Counted from the stretch's first letter, positions 52,559 to 62,222 are shown. The stretch: 64,000 nt of DNA from Geobacter sp. (GCA_009684525.1 WKKR01000001.1:868001-932000), one strand, 5' to 3'. Made by a program: numbers and translations. Notes: generated by a model from the sequence alone, not told the origin.

Positions 52559-53293
52559 ATGATTCACGCACTCATCGCCCGGATCAAGCAGGGGCACAGG
52601 ACGATGCCGTACCCGAAGGCGCCGCTCAAGATGTCGGACCGGCTTCGCGGTTATCCCGACCTGAAACCGGGAGCCCTGACCGCCGGGAGCGACGCATGCC
52701 CGTTCGGTGCGCTCTCCGACACGGACGGCGGCTGCCTGGACCTGGGGAAATGCCTGTTCTGCGCCGAGTGCCTTGCCGGCCCCGTCTCGTTCACCACTGA
52801 CTACCGGCTCGCCGTGACAAAACGGGACGACCTCCTGGTACGGCCCGGAGCGGAGCGCCACTTCGCCGCCCCCCTCCCCCCTGACCTGCGCAAGCTGTTC
52901 GGCCGCTCCCTCAAGTTCCGCGAAGTCAGCGCGGGCGGCTGCAACGCCTGCGAAGCCGACACCAACGTACTCTCGACCATCGGCTGGGACCTGGGCCGTT
53001 TCGGCATCCAGTTCGTCGCCTCCCCCCGCCATGCCGACGGGCTCTGGGTGACCGGCCCGGTGACCGAAAACATGCGGCTGGCCCTGCTGCAGACCTATGA
53101 AGCCATTCCTGCGCCGAAGATCGTTGTCGCCTGCGGCGCCTGCGCCATCAACGGCGGACCGTTCCAGGACGCCGAGGCCGTCCACAACGGCATCGACGGC
53201 CTGTTGCCCGTCGACCTCTACATCCCCGGCTGCCCCCCGCACCCCGCAACGATCCTGGACGGGCTGCTGCGGATACTCGATAAAGTTCGCTAG
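52559..53293 (+). CDS. HyfI/NuoB-like small subunit with ferredoxin-like N-terminal part
   Basis: 244 residues. The C-terminal NuoB/20-kDa domain has GGCNACEADTN, VVACGACAINGGPF and YIPGCPPHPATILDGLL, enough cysteines for the proximal (N2-type) 4Fe-4S cluster. The N-terminal 90 residues contain ACPFGALSD and GGCLDLGKCLFCAECLAG, the remains of a ferredoxin-like domain that could hold one 4Fe-4S cluster and would link to an outside electron carrier. It completes the hydrophilic arm together with the HyfG-like subunit. Four bases after the IclR gene. Confidence 0.87.
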   Translation: MIHALIARIKQGHRTMPYPKAPLKMSDRLRGYPDLKPGALTAGSDACPFGALSDTDGGCLDLGKCLFCAECLAGPVSFTTDYRLAVTKRDDLLVRPGAERHFAAPLPPDLRKLFGRSLKFREVSAGGCNACEADTNVLSTIGWDLGRFGIQFVASPRHADGLWVTGPVTENMRLALLQTYEAIPAPKIVVACGACAINGGPFQDAEAVHNGIDGLLPVDLYIPGCPPHPATILDGLLRILDKVR

Positions 53294-53668
53294 CTTAACC
53301 AAGGCTTGAAAATTTCCCTTGCAATCCACTCAAGTTTTCTATATACAATCTATTACATTGATAGTCTTTATAGATATTACACGTTTTCTGTAACTGACCG
53401 CTTCGCACATGTCATCACCTTCTTCTTAAGTGAGGGAACACAGCAGCGGCATATTTTTTCACAATATATCCTACTTAATCGATAGATTTATAATTTATAT
53501 TATTTGATCATCATCGATGTCTGCGGGCTGGGATCGCCTGATGCGGTGGTCACCCAACCATCATGGCGGCAGATGAAACAACGATTACAGACCGCCGCTG
53601 CTGACAGGCGCTATGACGTATTGCCCAGAAACGCCGGCCGATCAACACCTTTCGCGGAGGGATGATAG
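53294..53668 (+). promoter_or_regulatory. Long leader region of the sulfate assimilation operon
   Basis: 375 bases without a gene. A possible promoter is TTGCAA (53319-53324), 17 bases, TATACA (53342-53347). A second AT-rich block (53440-53510) could hold another. From 53520 to 53640 the sequence is GC-rich with several short complementary blocks (GGCTGGG/CCCAACC, GGTG/CACC, GGCGG/CCGCC), so a structured leader RNA is possible but no known riboswitch was recognised. It ends with GGAGGG ahead of the first gene. Confidence 0.4.
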
Positions 53669-54625
53669 ATGTCCAGGAACACCAAGAAGATCGATTTGGC
53701 CAATCTGAAATCAGGCGGATTCATCAAGGAAAAAGGCAAAGACCTCTTCACCGTGCGACTGCGGGTGCCAGGGGGAAGACTCGCGGTCAACCGGCTGAAA
53801 CAGATCGCCGCTGTTGCGGATAAATACGGTGGTGAATTCGTTCATCTCTCGGTTCGGCAATCGATCGAGCTCATCAACATAGATTGCAGGCATTTCGACG
53901 CAATTGTCGAGGAATTGGAAGAGGCAGGCCAACAGGTCGCCACTTGTGGAGCACGACTGCGGGTCCCAACGGCCTGTGGCGGATGCGAGTACAACCCCAA
54001 CGGTCTGATCGACACGCAGAAATCCGCCATGGAGGTTGATCAGCACCTGTTCGGCACCCCCACCGGCCACCACAAGTTCAAGGTTGGGTTTGCGGGCTGC
54101 CCTTTCGACTGCCCAAAGTCCGCCATTAATGATGTGGGATTCCAGGGAGCAGTCGAGCCGGAACTGCAGCCCGATGCATGCATCGGGTGCGGCCTCTGCG
54201 CCAAAACATGCTCGGACAAGGCCATCACCATGTCAGGAGACAAAAGACCTGTCAGAGACTGCTCTGCCTGCACCCATTGCGGCGACTGCATCAAGGTCTG
54301 CCCGACCGATGCGTGGAAAGCTCGCCGTAGGGGCTACATGGTGCGCATCGGCGGCAAATGGGGTCGCCACCCACTGGTGGGCACCCTGTACGCATCCTTC
54401 CTGCCGGCAGAGGAAGTGGTAGCTTTCATCAGCGAAGTCCTATCCTGGTATTGCGAGAACGCTGAAGGTCTCGGCAGGATACGGCTCGGTGACGTTCTTC
54501 TCAGGAAAGGGCCGGATTCGTTGCTTGCCAGACTGCGGATAAAATTCCCCGACCATGTGGTAACCGAGACCATTCCGCCACAGATTGTCGATACCCAGGT
54601 AGGGTCAGGAAGGAAGAACCTATGA
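53669..54625 (+). CDS. Small siroheme sulfite (nitrite/sulfite) reductase with built-in ferredoxin domain
   Basis: 318 residues. The N-terminal ferredoxin-like half of the nitrite/sulfite reductase fold (FTVRLRVPGGRLAVNRLKQIA, HLSVRQSIELINI) is followed by the siroheme/4Fe-4S region with CGGCEYNPNG (Cys103, 106) and GCPFDCPKS (Cys144, 148). A two-cluster ferredoxin insert comes next (CIGCGLCAKTC and CTHCGDCIKVC). The usual C-x5-C pair appears instead as CxxC in the first half. It resembles the low-molecular-weight assimilatory/AsrC-like reductases. In this operon it should reduce sulfite to sulfide for cysteine synthesis. Confidence 0.85.
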   Translation: MSRNTKKIDLANLKSGGFIKEKGKDLFTVRLRVPGGRLAVNRLKQIAAVADKYGGEFVHLSVRQSIELINIDCRHFDAIVEELEEAGQQVATCGARLRVPTACGGCEYNPNGLIDTQKSAMEVDQHLFGTPTGHHKFKVGFAGCPFDCPKSAINDVGFQGAVEPELQPDACIGCGLCAKTCSDKAITMSGDKRPVRDCSACTHCGDCIKVCPTDAWKARRRGYMVRIGGKWGRHPLVGTLYASFLPAEEVVAFISEVLSWYCENAEGLGRIRLGDVLLRKGPDSLLARLRIKFPDHVVTETIPPQIVDTQVGSGRKNL

Positions 54626-54855
54626 ATACAATCGACCTAAGAGGAGTCTGCTGCCCGACCAACTTCGTCAAAGCCAAACTGGCCCTGGAACAGATTGCGC
54701 CAGGTGAAGAGATCATACTCCTGCTCGAAGACGGCGAGGCGCTCAAAAACATCCCCCGCAGCCTCAAGGCAGAAGGCCACCGTCTGCTCGGACTGCGCGA
54801 ATCTGAAGGACACTACGAGCTCTCGATCCTGAAAGGGACTGACGAGGAGGGCTGA
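54622..54855 (+). CDS. TusA-family sulfur carrier protein
   Basis: 77 residues with the TusA/SirA fold: TIDLRGVCCPTNFVKAKLALE, where Cys11 in the CP motif is the sulfur-carrying residue, then GEEIILLLEDGEALKNIP. The second position after CP is Thr-Asn, not the CPxP of E. coli TusA. It overlaps the sulfite reductase gene (ATGA). In sulfur assimilation operons such proteins probably relay reduced sulfur; with mnmA in the same operon, tRNA thiolation is a natural user. Confidence 0.85.
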   Translation: MNTIDLRGVCCPTNFVKAKLALEQIAPGEEIILLLEDGEALKNIPRSLKAEGHRLLGLRESEGHYELSILKGTDEEG

Positions 54856-54858
54856 ATC

Positions 54859-55566
54859 ATGCCAGAAAAACTACGCAGCGACATCCCGCAGCTCCCGCGT
54901 AATGCATCGTCAGAGGATATCCTTCTGGCCGGGATTGCAGCGGCCGCCGGACCGGTCAGCCTTGCCTGTTCGTTTTCGGTTGAAGATATCGTGATCATCG
55001 ACATGCTCCACGTCCTCGATCTGCCGATTGCCCTATTTGCTCTGGACACGGGAAGACTTCCCGAAGAGACCTATGAGGTTGCCGCTGCAATCACCGAGCG
55101 CTACCGGCTGGACATTGCGTGGCATTTTCCGGACCGTGAGGCCGTTGAAGCGCTTCTGAGCCGGGAGGGACCGCTATCCTTTCGGGAGTCCTTGGAAAAA
55201 CGCCACCAGTGCTGCCAAATCCGCAAGATAGAGCCCCTGGGAAGAGCTCTTACCGGTCTTGCGGGCTGGATCACCGGATTGCGCCGCGACCAGGGGGTGA
55301 CCAGGGAGAGCATCTCACCCATTGAGATTGACACGGCTCATGGCGGCATTCTGAAGATCAATCCGCTTCTTGAGTGGAACAGCGACCGGGTGTGGACGTA
55401 TGCAGATGCCCATCGTCTGCCCGTAAACCGGTTGCACCGACAAGGTTACCCGTCCATCGGCTGCGCCCCCTGTACCCGTCCTGTGGCACCAGGCGAGCAC
55501 CCGCGCTCCGGTCGCTGGTGGTGGGAAAATCCCGAGCACAGAGAATGCGGCTTGCATCGACGATAA
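54859..55566 (+). CDS. cysH: Adenylylsulfate (APS/PAPS) reductase, iron-sulfur type
   Basis: 235 residues. PP-loop-like nucleotide fold (SLACSFSVEDIVIIDML, FALDTGRLPEETY). Iron-sulfur ligands: Cys118-Cys119 (HQCCQIRKIEPL) and Cys202/Cys205 (IGCAPCTRPV). The catalytic Cys230 is in ECGLH at the very end. The presence of both cysteine pairs argues for an APS-preferring enzyme with a 4Fe-4S cluster. It converts APS to sulfite. Three bases after the TusA-like gene, with GAGGAGGG upstream. Confidence 0.93.
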   Translation: MPEKLRSDIPQLPRNASSEDILLAGIAAAAGPVSLACSFSVEDIVIIDMLHVLDLPIALFALDTGRLPEETYEVAAAITERYRLDIAWHFPDREAVEALLSREGPLSFRESLEKRHQCCQIRKIEPLGRALTGLAGWITGLRRDQGVTRESISPIEIDTAHGGILKINPLLEWNSDRVWTYADAHRLPVNRLHRQGYPSIGCAPCTRPVAPGEHPRSGRWWWENPEHRECGLHRR

Positions 55567-55610
55567 CAAAGCATTACTGCGCCCTATAACAGCCAACGAG
55601 GAGATCATCC

Positions 55611-56414
55611 ATGTACAACCATCTGAAGGAACTGGAAAACCGTTCCATCTACATCTTCCGCGAGGCATATCGTAAATTCGATAACCTGGCCATGCTCTAC
55701 TCGATCGGCAAGGATTCCACGGTCATGATCCATCTGGCACGTAAGGCCTTTTTCGGGCAGCTCCCTTTCCCTCTGATCCACATCGACACGACCTACAAGT
55801 ACCCGGAAATGATCGAATTCCGGGATCGGATGGTACGGGAATGGGGAGCTCGACTGATTGTCGGCAGAAACGAGGAGGCCATTGCCAGCGGCATGGGACC
55901 GGCCCAGGGTAGGCTGGTCTGCTGCAAAAAGCTCAAGACAGACGGGCTCACCCGGGTAATCGAAGAGCACGACTTTCACGGCCTCTTCCTCGGTATCCGC
56001 CGCGACGAGGAAGGGAGCCGCGCCAAAGAGCGCGTTTTTTCGCCACGGGACAAGAACTCGGAGTGGACCTACAAGGACCAACCTCCCGAACTCTGGGACC
56101 AGTTCAACACCAGTTTTGCTCCCGGCACCCATATCCGTGTCCACCCGATCCTGCACTGGACCGAACTGAATATCTGGGAATATATCCAGCAGGAAGCAAT
56201 AGAGATCTGCCCCCTCTATTTCGCCAGGGACGGCAAGCGGTTCCGCTCTCTGGGGTGCATGCCGTGCACCACTCCGATCGATTCAAAGGCGGTCTCGGTC
56301 GCCGAAATCATCGACGAACTCAGGGCTACCAAAACACCTGAGCGTGCAGGCAGGGCCCAGGACCAGGAAAATGCCTATGCAATGCAGAAGCTGCGCGCCC
56401 AGGGCTACATGTGA
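55611..56414 (+). CDS. cysD: Sulfate adenylyltransferase subunit 2
   Basis: 267 residues (shorter than the 302 of E. coli). PP-loop motif in [21 protein letters not shown], then [23 protein letters not shown]-like segment and [24 protein letters not shown]-terminus [11 protein letters not shown] and [12 protein letters not shown]. It adenylates sulfate to APS together with the GTPase CysN. The partner gene cysN is separated from it by mnmA, an unusual arrangement. Ribosome binding site GAGGAG, ATG. Confidence 0.95.
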   Translation: MYNHLKELENRSIYIFREAYRKFDNLAMLYSIGKDSTVMIHLARKAFFGQLPFPLIHIDTTYKYPEMIEFRDRMVREWGARLIVGRNEEAIASGMGPAQGRLVCCKKLKTDGLTRVIEEHDFHGLFLGIRRDEEGSRAKERVFSPRDKNSEWTYKDQPPELWDQFNTSFAPGTHIRVHPILHWTELNIWEYIQQEAIEICPLYFARDGKRFRSLGCMPCTTPIDSKAVSVAEIIDELRATKTPERAGRAQDQENAYAMQKLRAQGYM

Positions 56415-56500
56415 CACCGTATGGCAACTGTTGACAGCAGGAGGCGTGCAAGACCAGCGCTGACCGGGCTTCGAAGTCACTTTCGAGATAAAGGACAAGC

Positions 56501-57634
56501 ATGTCGGGAAACGGTTCAAACAGGCGGGTAGTGGTGGCCATGAGCGGCGGGGTCGATTCGTCGGTGGCAGCGGCGCTCCTCGTATCCCAGGGATTCGATG
56601 TCATCGGCATCACCATGCAGTTGTGGGACAAAGGGGACAACGGAGCTGCCCTGCCGGGCTCGTACCGGCCCTGCTGCACCCTTGAGGACGTCATGGATGC
56701 GGCGCGGGTAGCAGACCGGCTGGGAATCGCATTTCACGTCCTCAACCTGGAAAAGGAATTCCGTACCTTGGTGGTGGAGCCGTTCATCGATGCATACCTG
56801 AATGGCCGCACACCGAATCCGTGCATCAGCTGCAACGAACAGATGAAATTCAGGATTCTGCTGGAGAAAGCCCGGCTATTGGGTGCCGATTATCTGGCCG
56901 CAGGCCACTATGTGCGGCAGCAGCGCGACCGACTGGCGGGCTTTCACATCATGAGAGCCGCAGATCGCTCCAAAGATCAGTCCTACGTGCTGTTCTCGCT
57001 GACACAGAGTCAATTGCAGCATACTCTCTTCCCTCTCGGGGAGATGACCAAGGAACAGGTGCGGAGGATAGCCCATGAGAAGAATCTCCCGGTCTCCGCC
57101 AAAAAGGAGAGCCAGGATATCTGTTTCGTGGCGAACCGTGACCATGCCGCATTCATCAGGCGTGAACGGGGTTTAGGAAAGGCAGGCCCCATCGTTGATG
57201 GCAGCGGCAAGATCCTGGGACATCACGACGGGTATTACCGCTTTACCGTAGGCCAGCGCAAAGGGCTTGGCATCCCGCAGGCACAACCGCTCTACGTGAC
57301 GGCCATCGACCCGGTATCCGCTACAGTCACGGTTGGAACGGAAGACAAGCTCTTCATCTCTGCACTGTCGGCTACCTCGGTCAACTGGATCGTTTCCCCG
57401 CCAGAGAAGAGTTTTGCGGCTACCTGCATGACCCGGTACCGATTCTCACCAGTCGACTGCCGGATACGCATCGTTGCCCCTGACCGTGCCATCGTCAGCC
57501 TTCCAGCCCCGGTCAAGGCCGTCGCCCCCGGACAGGCAGTTGTCTTTTACCACGATGCCACCATGCTGGGAGGAGGTTGGATAGAACGGACCAGTAGTAA
57601 TACAGACGAGGAGAAGAAACATGCAGAGCTCTGA
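56501..57634 (+). CDS. mnmA: tRNA-specific 2-thiouridylase
   Basis: 377 residues. PP-loop [13 protein letters not shown] (15-27); [10 protein letters not shown] insert; catalytic pair Cys108 in [17 protein letters not shown] and the second Cys in [26 protein letters not shown] near 250. It activates U34 of tRNA Glu, Gln and Lys and inserts sulfur delivered by IscS/TusA-type carriers. Its position between cysD and cysN ties tRNA thiolation to sulfate uptake. The 3' end overlaps cysN by 14 bases. A possible second mnmA copy cannot be excluded. Confidence 0.9.
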   Translation: MSGNGSNRRVVVAMSGGVDSSVAAALLVSQGFDVIGITMQLWDKGDNGAALPGSYRPCCTLEDVMDAARVADRLGIAFHVLNLEKEFRTLVVEPFIDAYLNGRTPNPCISCNEQMKFRILLEKARLLGADYLAAGHYVRQQRDRLAGFHIMRAADRSKDQSYVLFSLTQSQLQHTLFPLGEMTKEQVRRIAHEKNLPVSAKKESQDICFVANRDHAAFIRRERGLGKAGPIVDGSGKILGHHDGYYRFTVGQRKGLGIPQAQPLYVTAIDPVSATVTVGTEDKLFISALSATSVNWIVSPPEKSFAATCMTRYRFSPVDCRIRIVAPDRAIVSLPAPVKAVAPGQAVVFYHDATMLGGGWIERTSSNTDEEKKHAEL

Positions 57635-59180
57635 AACACTGAAAATCGTCATCGTCGGCCATGTGGATCACGGCAAGTCAACCCTCATCGGCAGGCTCTT
57701 CTACGACAGCGGTTGCATCCCTGAAAGTCGTTACCGGGAGATCGAGGCGACCTGCCGGGCACAGGGGCGGGAATTCGAATTCGCCTATCTGATGGATGCA
57801 CTGGAAGAAGAGCGCGAGCAGAATATCACTATCGACACGGCATCCACCTATTTTGCCACTGCCAGCCGTTCCTACGAGATCATTGATGCACCGGGACACA
57901 AGCAATTCCTGAAAAACATGATCACCGGAGCGGCCAGCGCCGATGCCGCCATCCTTCTGGTGGACGGCGGTGAAGGGGTACGTGAGCAGACCCGACGTCA
58001 CGCCTATGTCCTCTCTCTTCTCGGTATCAAGCAAGTGGTCGTGGCAGTGAATAAACTCGACCGGATCGGGTATGACCAGCGGACCTTCCGCTCAGTGGAA
58101 AGCGATATCTGCTCCTTTCTCCACAATGTTGGACTGGTACCGACCGGTGTCATCCCCATCTCTGCCCGTGATGGTGAAAATATCGCCCAGCGGCAGGGTC
58201 ACACCCGCTGGTATGAGGGTCCTACCATCCTGGAGGCGTTGGATGCATTCGTCAGGATTCGTGACGACGGAAACCTCCCCCTTAGGCTGCCGGTCCAGGA
58301 TGTCTACAAGTGGGACGATCGACGTCTCTATGTAGGCCGCGTCGAGAGTGGCAGGATCAGGACCGGCGACAGCATCGTATTCCTCCCTTCTGGTGCAGTT
58401 TCACGGGTCAGGAGCGTGGAGCAATGGCTGGCACCTGAACTCGGCCAGGGCTTGGCAGGCGATTGCGTCGGCTTCACTACCGAGGATGAACTGTTCATAG
58501 AACGTGGCGAGTTGCTCTGCCACAGCCAGACCCCTGCAGGAGTCGGGAATGAGCTCAGGGCGAGCGTCTTTTGGCTTGCGCCAGAACATCTCAAGACCGG
58601 TGCCACGGTTAATTTGAAGCTGGCAACTGCCGAGGTGACTGCGACAGTGGCAGCCATCGAGGAACGGCTCGATTCGTCGACTCTGGAACTTCGTGAGCGT
58701 CATGCAACGGAACTTCTCCCCACCGAAGTAGGGACGGTGCTGTTCGCCCTCAAGTCGCCACTGGCTGCCGATCTCTACAGCGACAATGCGGCACTCGGCC
58801 GCTTTGTCATAGAGACTAACCTGCAGATAGGTGGCGGTGGCATTGTCCGTGCCATCGATGCCGAAAGGATGGCCGGTGTTCGTACCATAAACATAGACGA
58901 GCGACTCTTTCAAGACGATGAAGGGAGCTGGGTCGACCTGACCCAGGAGCCGGATAAGCCCATTTTCTCCATCGGCAGCTATCTCCTCGACTTCCTGACC
59001 ACTGGAAACAAGGTTCTCTTCAAGCTGCGCAGCCCTCATCAGGTCGAACCTCTGGCACTGATCGCCTACGAGCACAACCTGTATCTGGAATTCAGCCGCC
59101 ACCGAAGTGGTGCGGCACTGTTTCTCTCACGTATGTCACCGGCAAAGATAGCCGACCCCGAGTTCACCGTATCGCCATGA
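57621..59180 (+). CDS. cysN: Sulfate adenylyltransferase subunit 1 (GTPase)
   Basis: 519 residues. EF-Tu-like GTPase: G1 [18 protein letters not shown]2/T-loop [11 protein letters not shown]3 [14 protein letters not shown]4 NKLDRIGYD. Domains II and III follow. GTP hydrolysis drives CysD-catalysed APS formation. No APS-kinase domain is fused at the C-terminus, in line with direct APS reduction by the neighbouring CysH. It begins inside mnmA and its stop overlaps the following small ORF (ATGA). Confidence 0.95.
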   Translation: MQSSETLKIVIVGHVDHGKSTLIGRLFYDSGCIPESRYREIEATCRAQGREFEFAYLMDALEEEREQNITIDTASTYFATASRSYEIIDAPGHKQFLKNMITGAASADAAILLVDGGEGVREQTRRHAYVLSLLGIKQVVVAVNKLDRIGYDQRTFRSVESDICSFLHNVGLVPTGVIPISARDGENIAQRQGHTRWYEGPTILEALDAFVRIRDDGNLPLRLPVQDVYKWDDRRLYVGRVESGRIRTGDSIVFLPSGAVSRVRSVEQWLAPELGQGLAGDCVGFTTEDELFIERGELLCHSQTPAGVGNELRASVFWLAPEHLKTGATVNLKLATAEVTATVAAIEERLDSSTLELRERHATELLPTEVGTVLFALKSPLAADLYSDNAALGRFVIETNLQIGGGGIVRAIDAERMAGVRTINIDERLFQDDEGSWVDLTQEPDKPIFSIGSYLLDFLTTGNKVLFKLRSPHQVEPLALIAYEHNLYLEFSRHRSGAALFLSRMSPAKIADPEFTVSP

Positions 59181-59491
59181 GTACTCGCGTCACCATGCAA
59201 CGAGCCGGCGGAAGCGAGCGACTGACCCAATCGGACGGAAGCATTCAGGTAGCGTCGTCTTCAGAACCAGTACTCTCAACTTCCGGAGAAAGGGAGAAAT
59301 CACACATGTACAAAAAAAGGGAGCAGTATCGCACACCTATCATCAGCGAATCAACAGCCGGCTTGGCCAGGGATTATCCCTTCTCCGAAATATGCTGCAG
59401 TGTCGATCTGCGCTTCGTAGGCTCTTATTTTACCTTTTTAGACTACATAGTTGATGGGACAATAAGATTATTCCGGACAGGGAAACGATGA
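59177..59491 (+). CDS. Small protein of unknown function between cysN and sbp
   Basis: 104 residues from ATG 59177 (overlapping the cysN stop), or 61 from ATG 59306, which has GGAGAAAT upstream. The first 43 residues are low-complexity Ser/Thr/Gln-rich and look poorly conserved; the later part ([33 protein letters not shown]) looks like a folded peptide with a Cys pair. It overlaps the sbp start (ATGA), so the frame is kept within the operon. No family recognised. Either a real small protein or a spacer; I favour the shorter form. Confidence 0.5.
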   Translation: MSTRVTMQRAGGSERLTQSDGSIQVASSSEPVLSTSGEREKSHMYKKREQYRTPIISESTAGLARDYPFSEICCSVDLRFVGSYFTFLDYIVDGTIRLFRTGKR

Positions 59492-60498
59492 ATCTCTACA
59501 GACATATTGCCGTCACACTGTTCGCCGCCCTGCTGCCCGTTCACGGACTTGCCAGCGCCGAAACAACCCTGCTGAACGTTTCGTACGACCCCACCGGGAA
59601 GCTTTACCAGGACTTCAACAGGGCCTTCAGTGCCTACTGGCTGAAAAGGACCGGTACAAAAGTGACTATCCGCCAGTCACACGGTGGCTCGGGCAAGCAG
59701 GCCAGGGCGGTAATCGACGGCCTGGAGGCGAGCGTCGTGACCCTGGCCCTGGCCAATGATATCGACGAGATCCATTCCAGGGCTAAACTGATCCCCAAAA
59801 ACTGGCAGCAGCGGCTTCCCCGCAACAGTTCACCCTACACCTCGACCATCGTGTTCCTGGTCCGCAAGGGGAACCCGAAACGGATCAGGAACTGGAACGA
59901 TCTGGTACGCCCAGGGATCTCCGTCATCACCCCGAATCCCAAGACCTCCGGAGGTGCGCGCTGGAACTACCTGGCTGCCTGGGCCTACGGCTTAACCCTG
60001 AAAAACGGCGATCCGAGGACGGCACAGGATTTTGTCACCAGGCTATACCGCAACGTTCCGATCCTCGACGCCGGGGCACGCGGGGCAACAACTACATTTG
60101 TCCAGCGCGGTATCGGGGATGTGCTGCTGGCGTGGGAGAACGAGGCGTTTCTGGCTGCACGGGAACATGGGAAGGATCGCTTTGAAATCGTCGTCCCCTC
60201 GATCAGCATTCTGGCTGAACCGCCGGTGGCGCTGGTCGATGCAGTGGTAGACAGACAGGGAACGCGTGCAGTTGCTGAGGCATATCTCCAGTACCTCTAT
60301 TCACCCGAAGGGCAGGATATCGTGGCAAGGCACTACTATCGACCAACCGATCCATCTGTGGCAAGGAAATACTCCGGGGCCTTCGCGCAGGTGAAACTGG
60401 TGACAGTCAACGGAATTTTCGGCAGCTGGCAAAACGCCCAGAAGACCCATTTTGCCGACAATGGCCTGTTTGACCGGATCTATTCAGCCGGGAAATAG
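59488..60498 (+). CDS. sbp: Periplasmic sulfate-binding protein
   Basis: 336 residues. Signal peptide [24 protein letters not shown], then [75 protein letters not shown] and [13 protein letters not shown]. These are the typical sulfate/thiosulfate-binding motifs of Sbp/CysP. It delivers sulfate to CysT/CysW/CysA encoded right after. Confidence 0.95.
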   Translation: MNLYRHIAVTLFAALLPVHGLASAETTLLNVSYDPTGKLYQDFNRAFSAYWLKRTGTKVTIRQSHGGSGKQARAVIDGLEASVVTLALANDIDEIHSRAKLIPKNWQQRLPRNSSPYTSTIVFLVRKGNPKRIRNWNDLVRPGISVITPNPKTSGGARWNYLAAWAYGLTLKNGDPRTAQDFVTRLYRNVPILDAGARGATTTFVQRGIGDVLLAWENEAFLAAREHGKDRFEIVVPSISILAEPPVALVDAVVDRQGTRAVAEAYLQYLYSPEGQDIVARHYYRPTDPSVARKYSGAFAQVKLVTVNGIFGSWQNAQKTHFADNGLFDRIYSAGK

Positions 60499-60520
60499 AA
60501 CGGTCCCGAGGAGAAACATC

Positions 60521-61354
60521 ATGACAAAACGTGCCACCCATCGTAACAGCATCCTACCGGGGTTCAGACCTGCGCTCGGCTATACAATCTTCTACCTCTG
60601 CCTGATCGTTCTGATCCCTCTCTCATCTCTTCTGTGCAAAACCGCCACCCTATCCTGGCCGGACTTTGTCGGTACGATTACTTCGCCGCGCGCGATGGCA
60701 TCCTATCGGGTCACCTTCGGCTCCGCCCTTCTGGCAGCAACGGTAAATGCCGTCTGCGGCACTCTGGTGGCCTGGGTTCTCACCCGCTACCGGTTTCCGG
60801 GCAGACGACTGGCAGACGCTCTTATCGACCTGCCATTCGCACTCCCCACAGCAGTGGCTGGCATAACCCTGGCGACCATCTTCGCGGCAAACGGCTGGAT
60901 CGGCAGGCTGCTGGCACCCATGGGGATAGAAGTGGCCTTCACCCCGCTGGGCATTCTGGTCGCAATGATCTTCATCGGCCTCCCCTTTGTGGTTCGTACG
61001 GTACAGCCAGTTCTGGAAGGGCTGGAGCAGGAGATTGAAGAAGCAGCGGCATGCCTGGGGGCAAATCGCTGGCAGATCTTCTCGCGCGTGATTTTCCCCG
61101 GAATGCTGCCGGCAATCATCACCGGATTTGCCCTTGCATTTGCCAGGGCAGTCGGAGAATACGGTTCGGTGATTTTCATCGCCGGCAACATGCCCATGGT
61201 TTCGGAGGTGACCCCGCTTCTGATCGTCACCAAACTTGAACAGTACGACTATGCCGGTGCGACAGCCTTAGCCACGGTCATGCTGACCGCATCGTTCGCG
61301 CTGCTCCTCATCATCAACCATATTCAGCGATGGAGCCGCAGATATGCAACGTAA
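60521..61354 (+). CDS. cysT: Sulfate ABC transporter permease CysT
   Basis: 277 residues with six transmembrane helices. Permease EAA-like motif EIEEAAACLGANRWQIFSRVIFPGMLP; LIDLPFALPTAVAGITLATI; VGEYGSVIFIAGNMP. The start at 60521 (MTKRATHRNS) has GAGGAG; the longer ORF upstream overlaps sbp in another frame. It forms the channel with CysW. Confidence 0.93.
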   Translation: MTKRATHRNSILPGFRPALGYTIFYLCLIVLIPLSSLLCKTATLSWPDFVGTITSPRAMASYRVTFGSALLAATVNAVCGTLVAWVLTRYRFPGRRLADALIDLPFALPTAVAGITLATIFAANGWIGRLLAPMGIEVAFTPLGILVAMIFIGLPFVVRTVQPVLEGLEQEIEEAAACLGANRWQIFSRVIFPGMLPAIITGFALAFARAVGEYGSVIFIAGNMPMVSEVTPLLIVTKLEQYDYAGATALATVMLTASFALLLIINHIQRWSRRYAT

Positions 61355-62222
61355 CGGCAAGGACAGCCCCATGCGACAGAGACCGAACCATGGCAACAGG
61401 ATGCGGCAGGAACCGGCAGTGACACGGCGACTGCTGATCGCCGCGGCACTTTTCTTCCTGACCCTGTTCTTGATTTCACCCCTGGCAGCAGTATTCGACC
61501 AAGCCCTGGCAAAGGGATGGCAGGTCTATCTGACTGCGCTCGGAGATCCGGACAGCAGAGCAGCCGTCTGTCTCACCCTGCTTGCGGCTGCCATCAGCGT
61601 CCCGTTGAATCTTGTCTTCGGCATCTGCGCAGCATGGTCAATCGCAAAATTCGATTTTCCTGGCAGGAACCTGCTGACCGCGCTCATAGACCTGCCTTTT
61701 TCCGTTTCCCCTGTTATTTCGGGTCTGATCTTTGTCCTGCTCTTCGGATTGCAGGGGTGGTTCGGCAGCTGGCTGTACCCCAGGGATATCCGGATCATAT
61801 TTGCCGTTCCGGGGATCGTGCTGGCAACACTCTTCGTCACCTTCCCATTTGTGGCGCGGGAGCTGATACCGCTCATGGAAGCTCAGGGAAAGGACGAGGA
61901 AGAGGCTGCCATAACGCTCGGCGCAACGGGCTTGCAGACATTTCTCCGCGTTACGTTTCCCAATGTCCGTTGGGGCATCATCTACGGAGTGATCCTGTGC
62001 AACGCCAGGGCAATGGGAGAATTCGGCGCCGTCTCCGTCGTTTCGGGGCATATCCGGGGTGCAACCAACACCGTCCCGCTACAGGTCGAAATTCTCTACA
62101 ACGAATACAACTACGTCGCAGCATTTGCCGTTGCATCCCTGCTGGCCCTGCTGGCGCTGGCGACCCTGGCGGTAAAGACGGCCGCAGAGTGGAAGCTGCG
62201 CCGACAGTTGTCGGACAGCTAG
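61344..62222 (+). CDS. cysW: Sulfate ABC transporter permease CysW
   Basis: 292 residues with six transmembrane helices. LIDLPFSVSPVISGLIFVLLFG, EEEAAITLGATGLQTFLRVTFPNVRWG (coupling loop), MGEFGAVSVVSGHIRG. Starts at 61344, overlapping cysT by 11 bases; an internal ATG at 61371 is the other candidate start. Partner of CysT. Confidence 0.92.
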   Translation: MQRNGKDSPMRQRPNHGNRMRQEPAVTRRLLIAAALFFLTLFLISPLAAVFDQALAKGWQVYLTALGDPDSRAAVCLTLLAAAISVPLNLVFGICAAWSIAKFDFPGRNLLTALIDLPFSVSPVISGLIFVLLFGLQGWFGSWLYPRDIRIIFAVPGIVLATLFVTFPFVARELIPLMEAQGKDEEEAAITLGATGLQTFLRVTFPNVRWGIIYGVILCNARAMGEFGAVSVVSGHIRGATNTVPLQVEILYNEYNYVAAFAVASLLALLALATLAVKTAAEWKLRRQLSDS

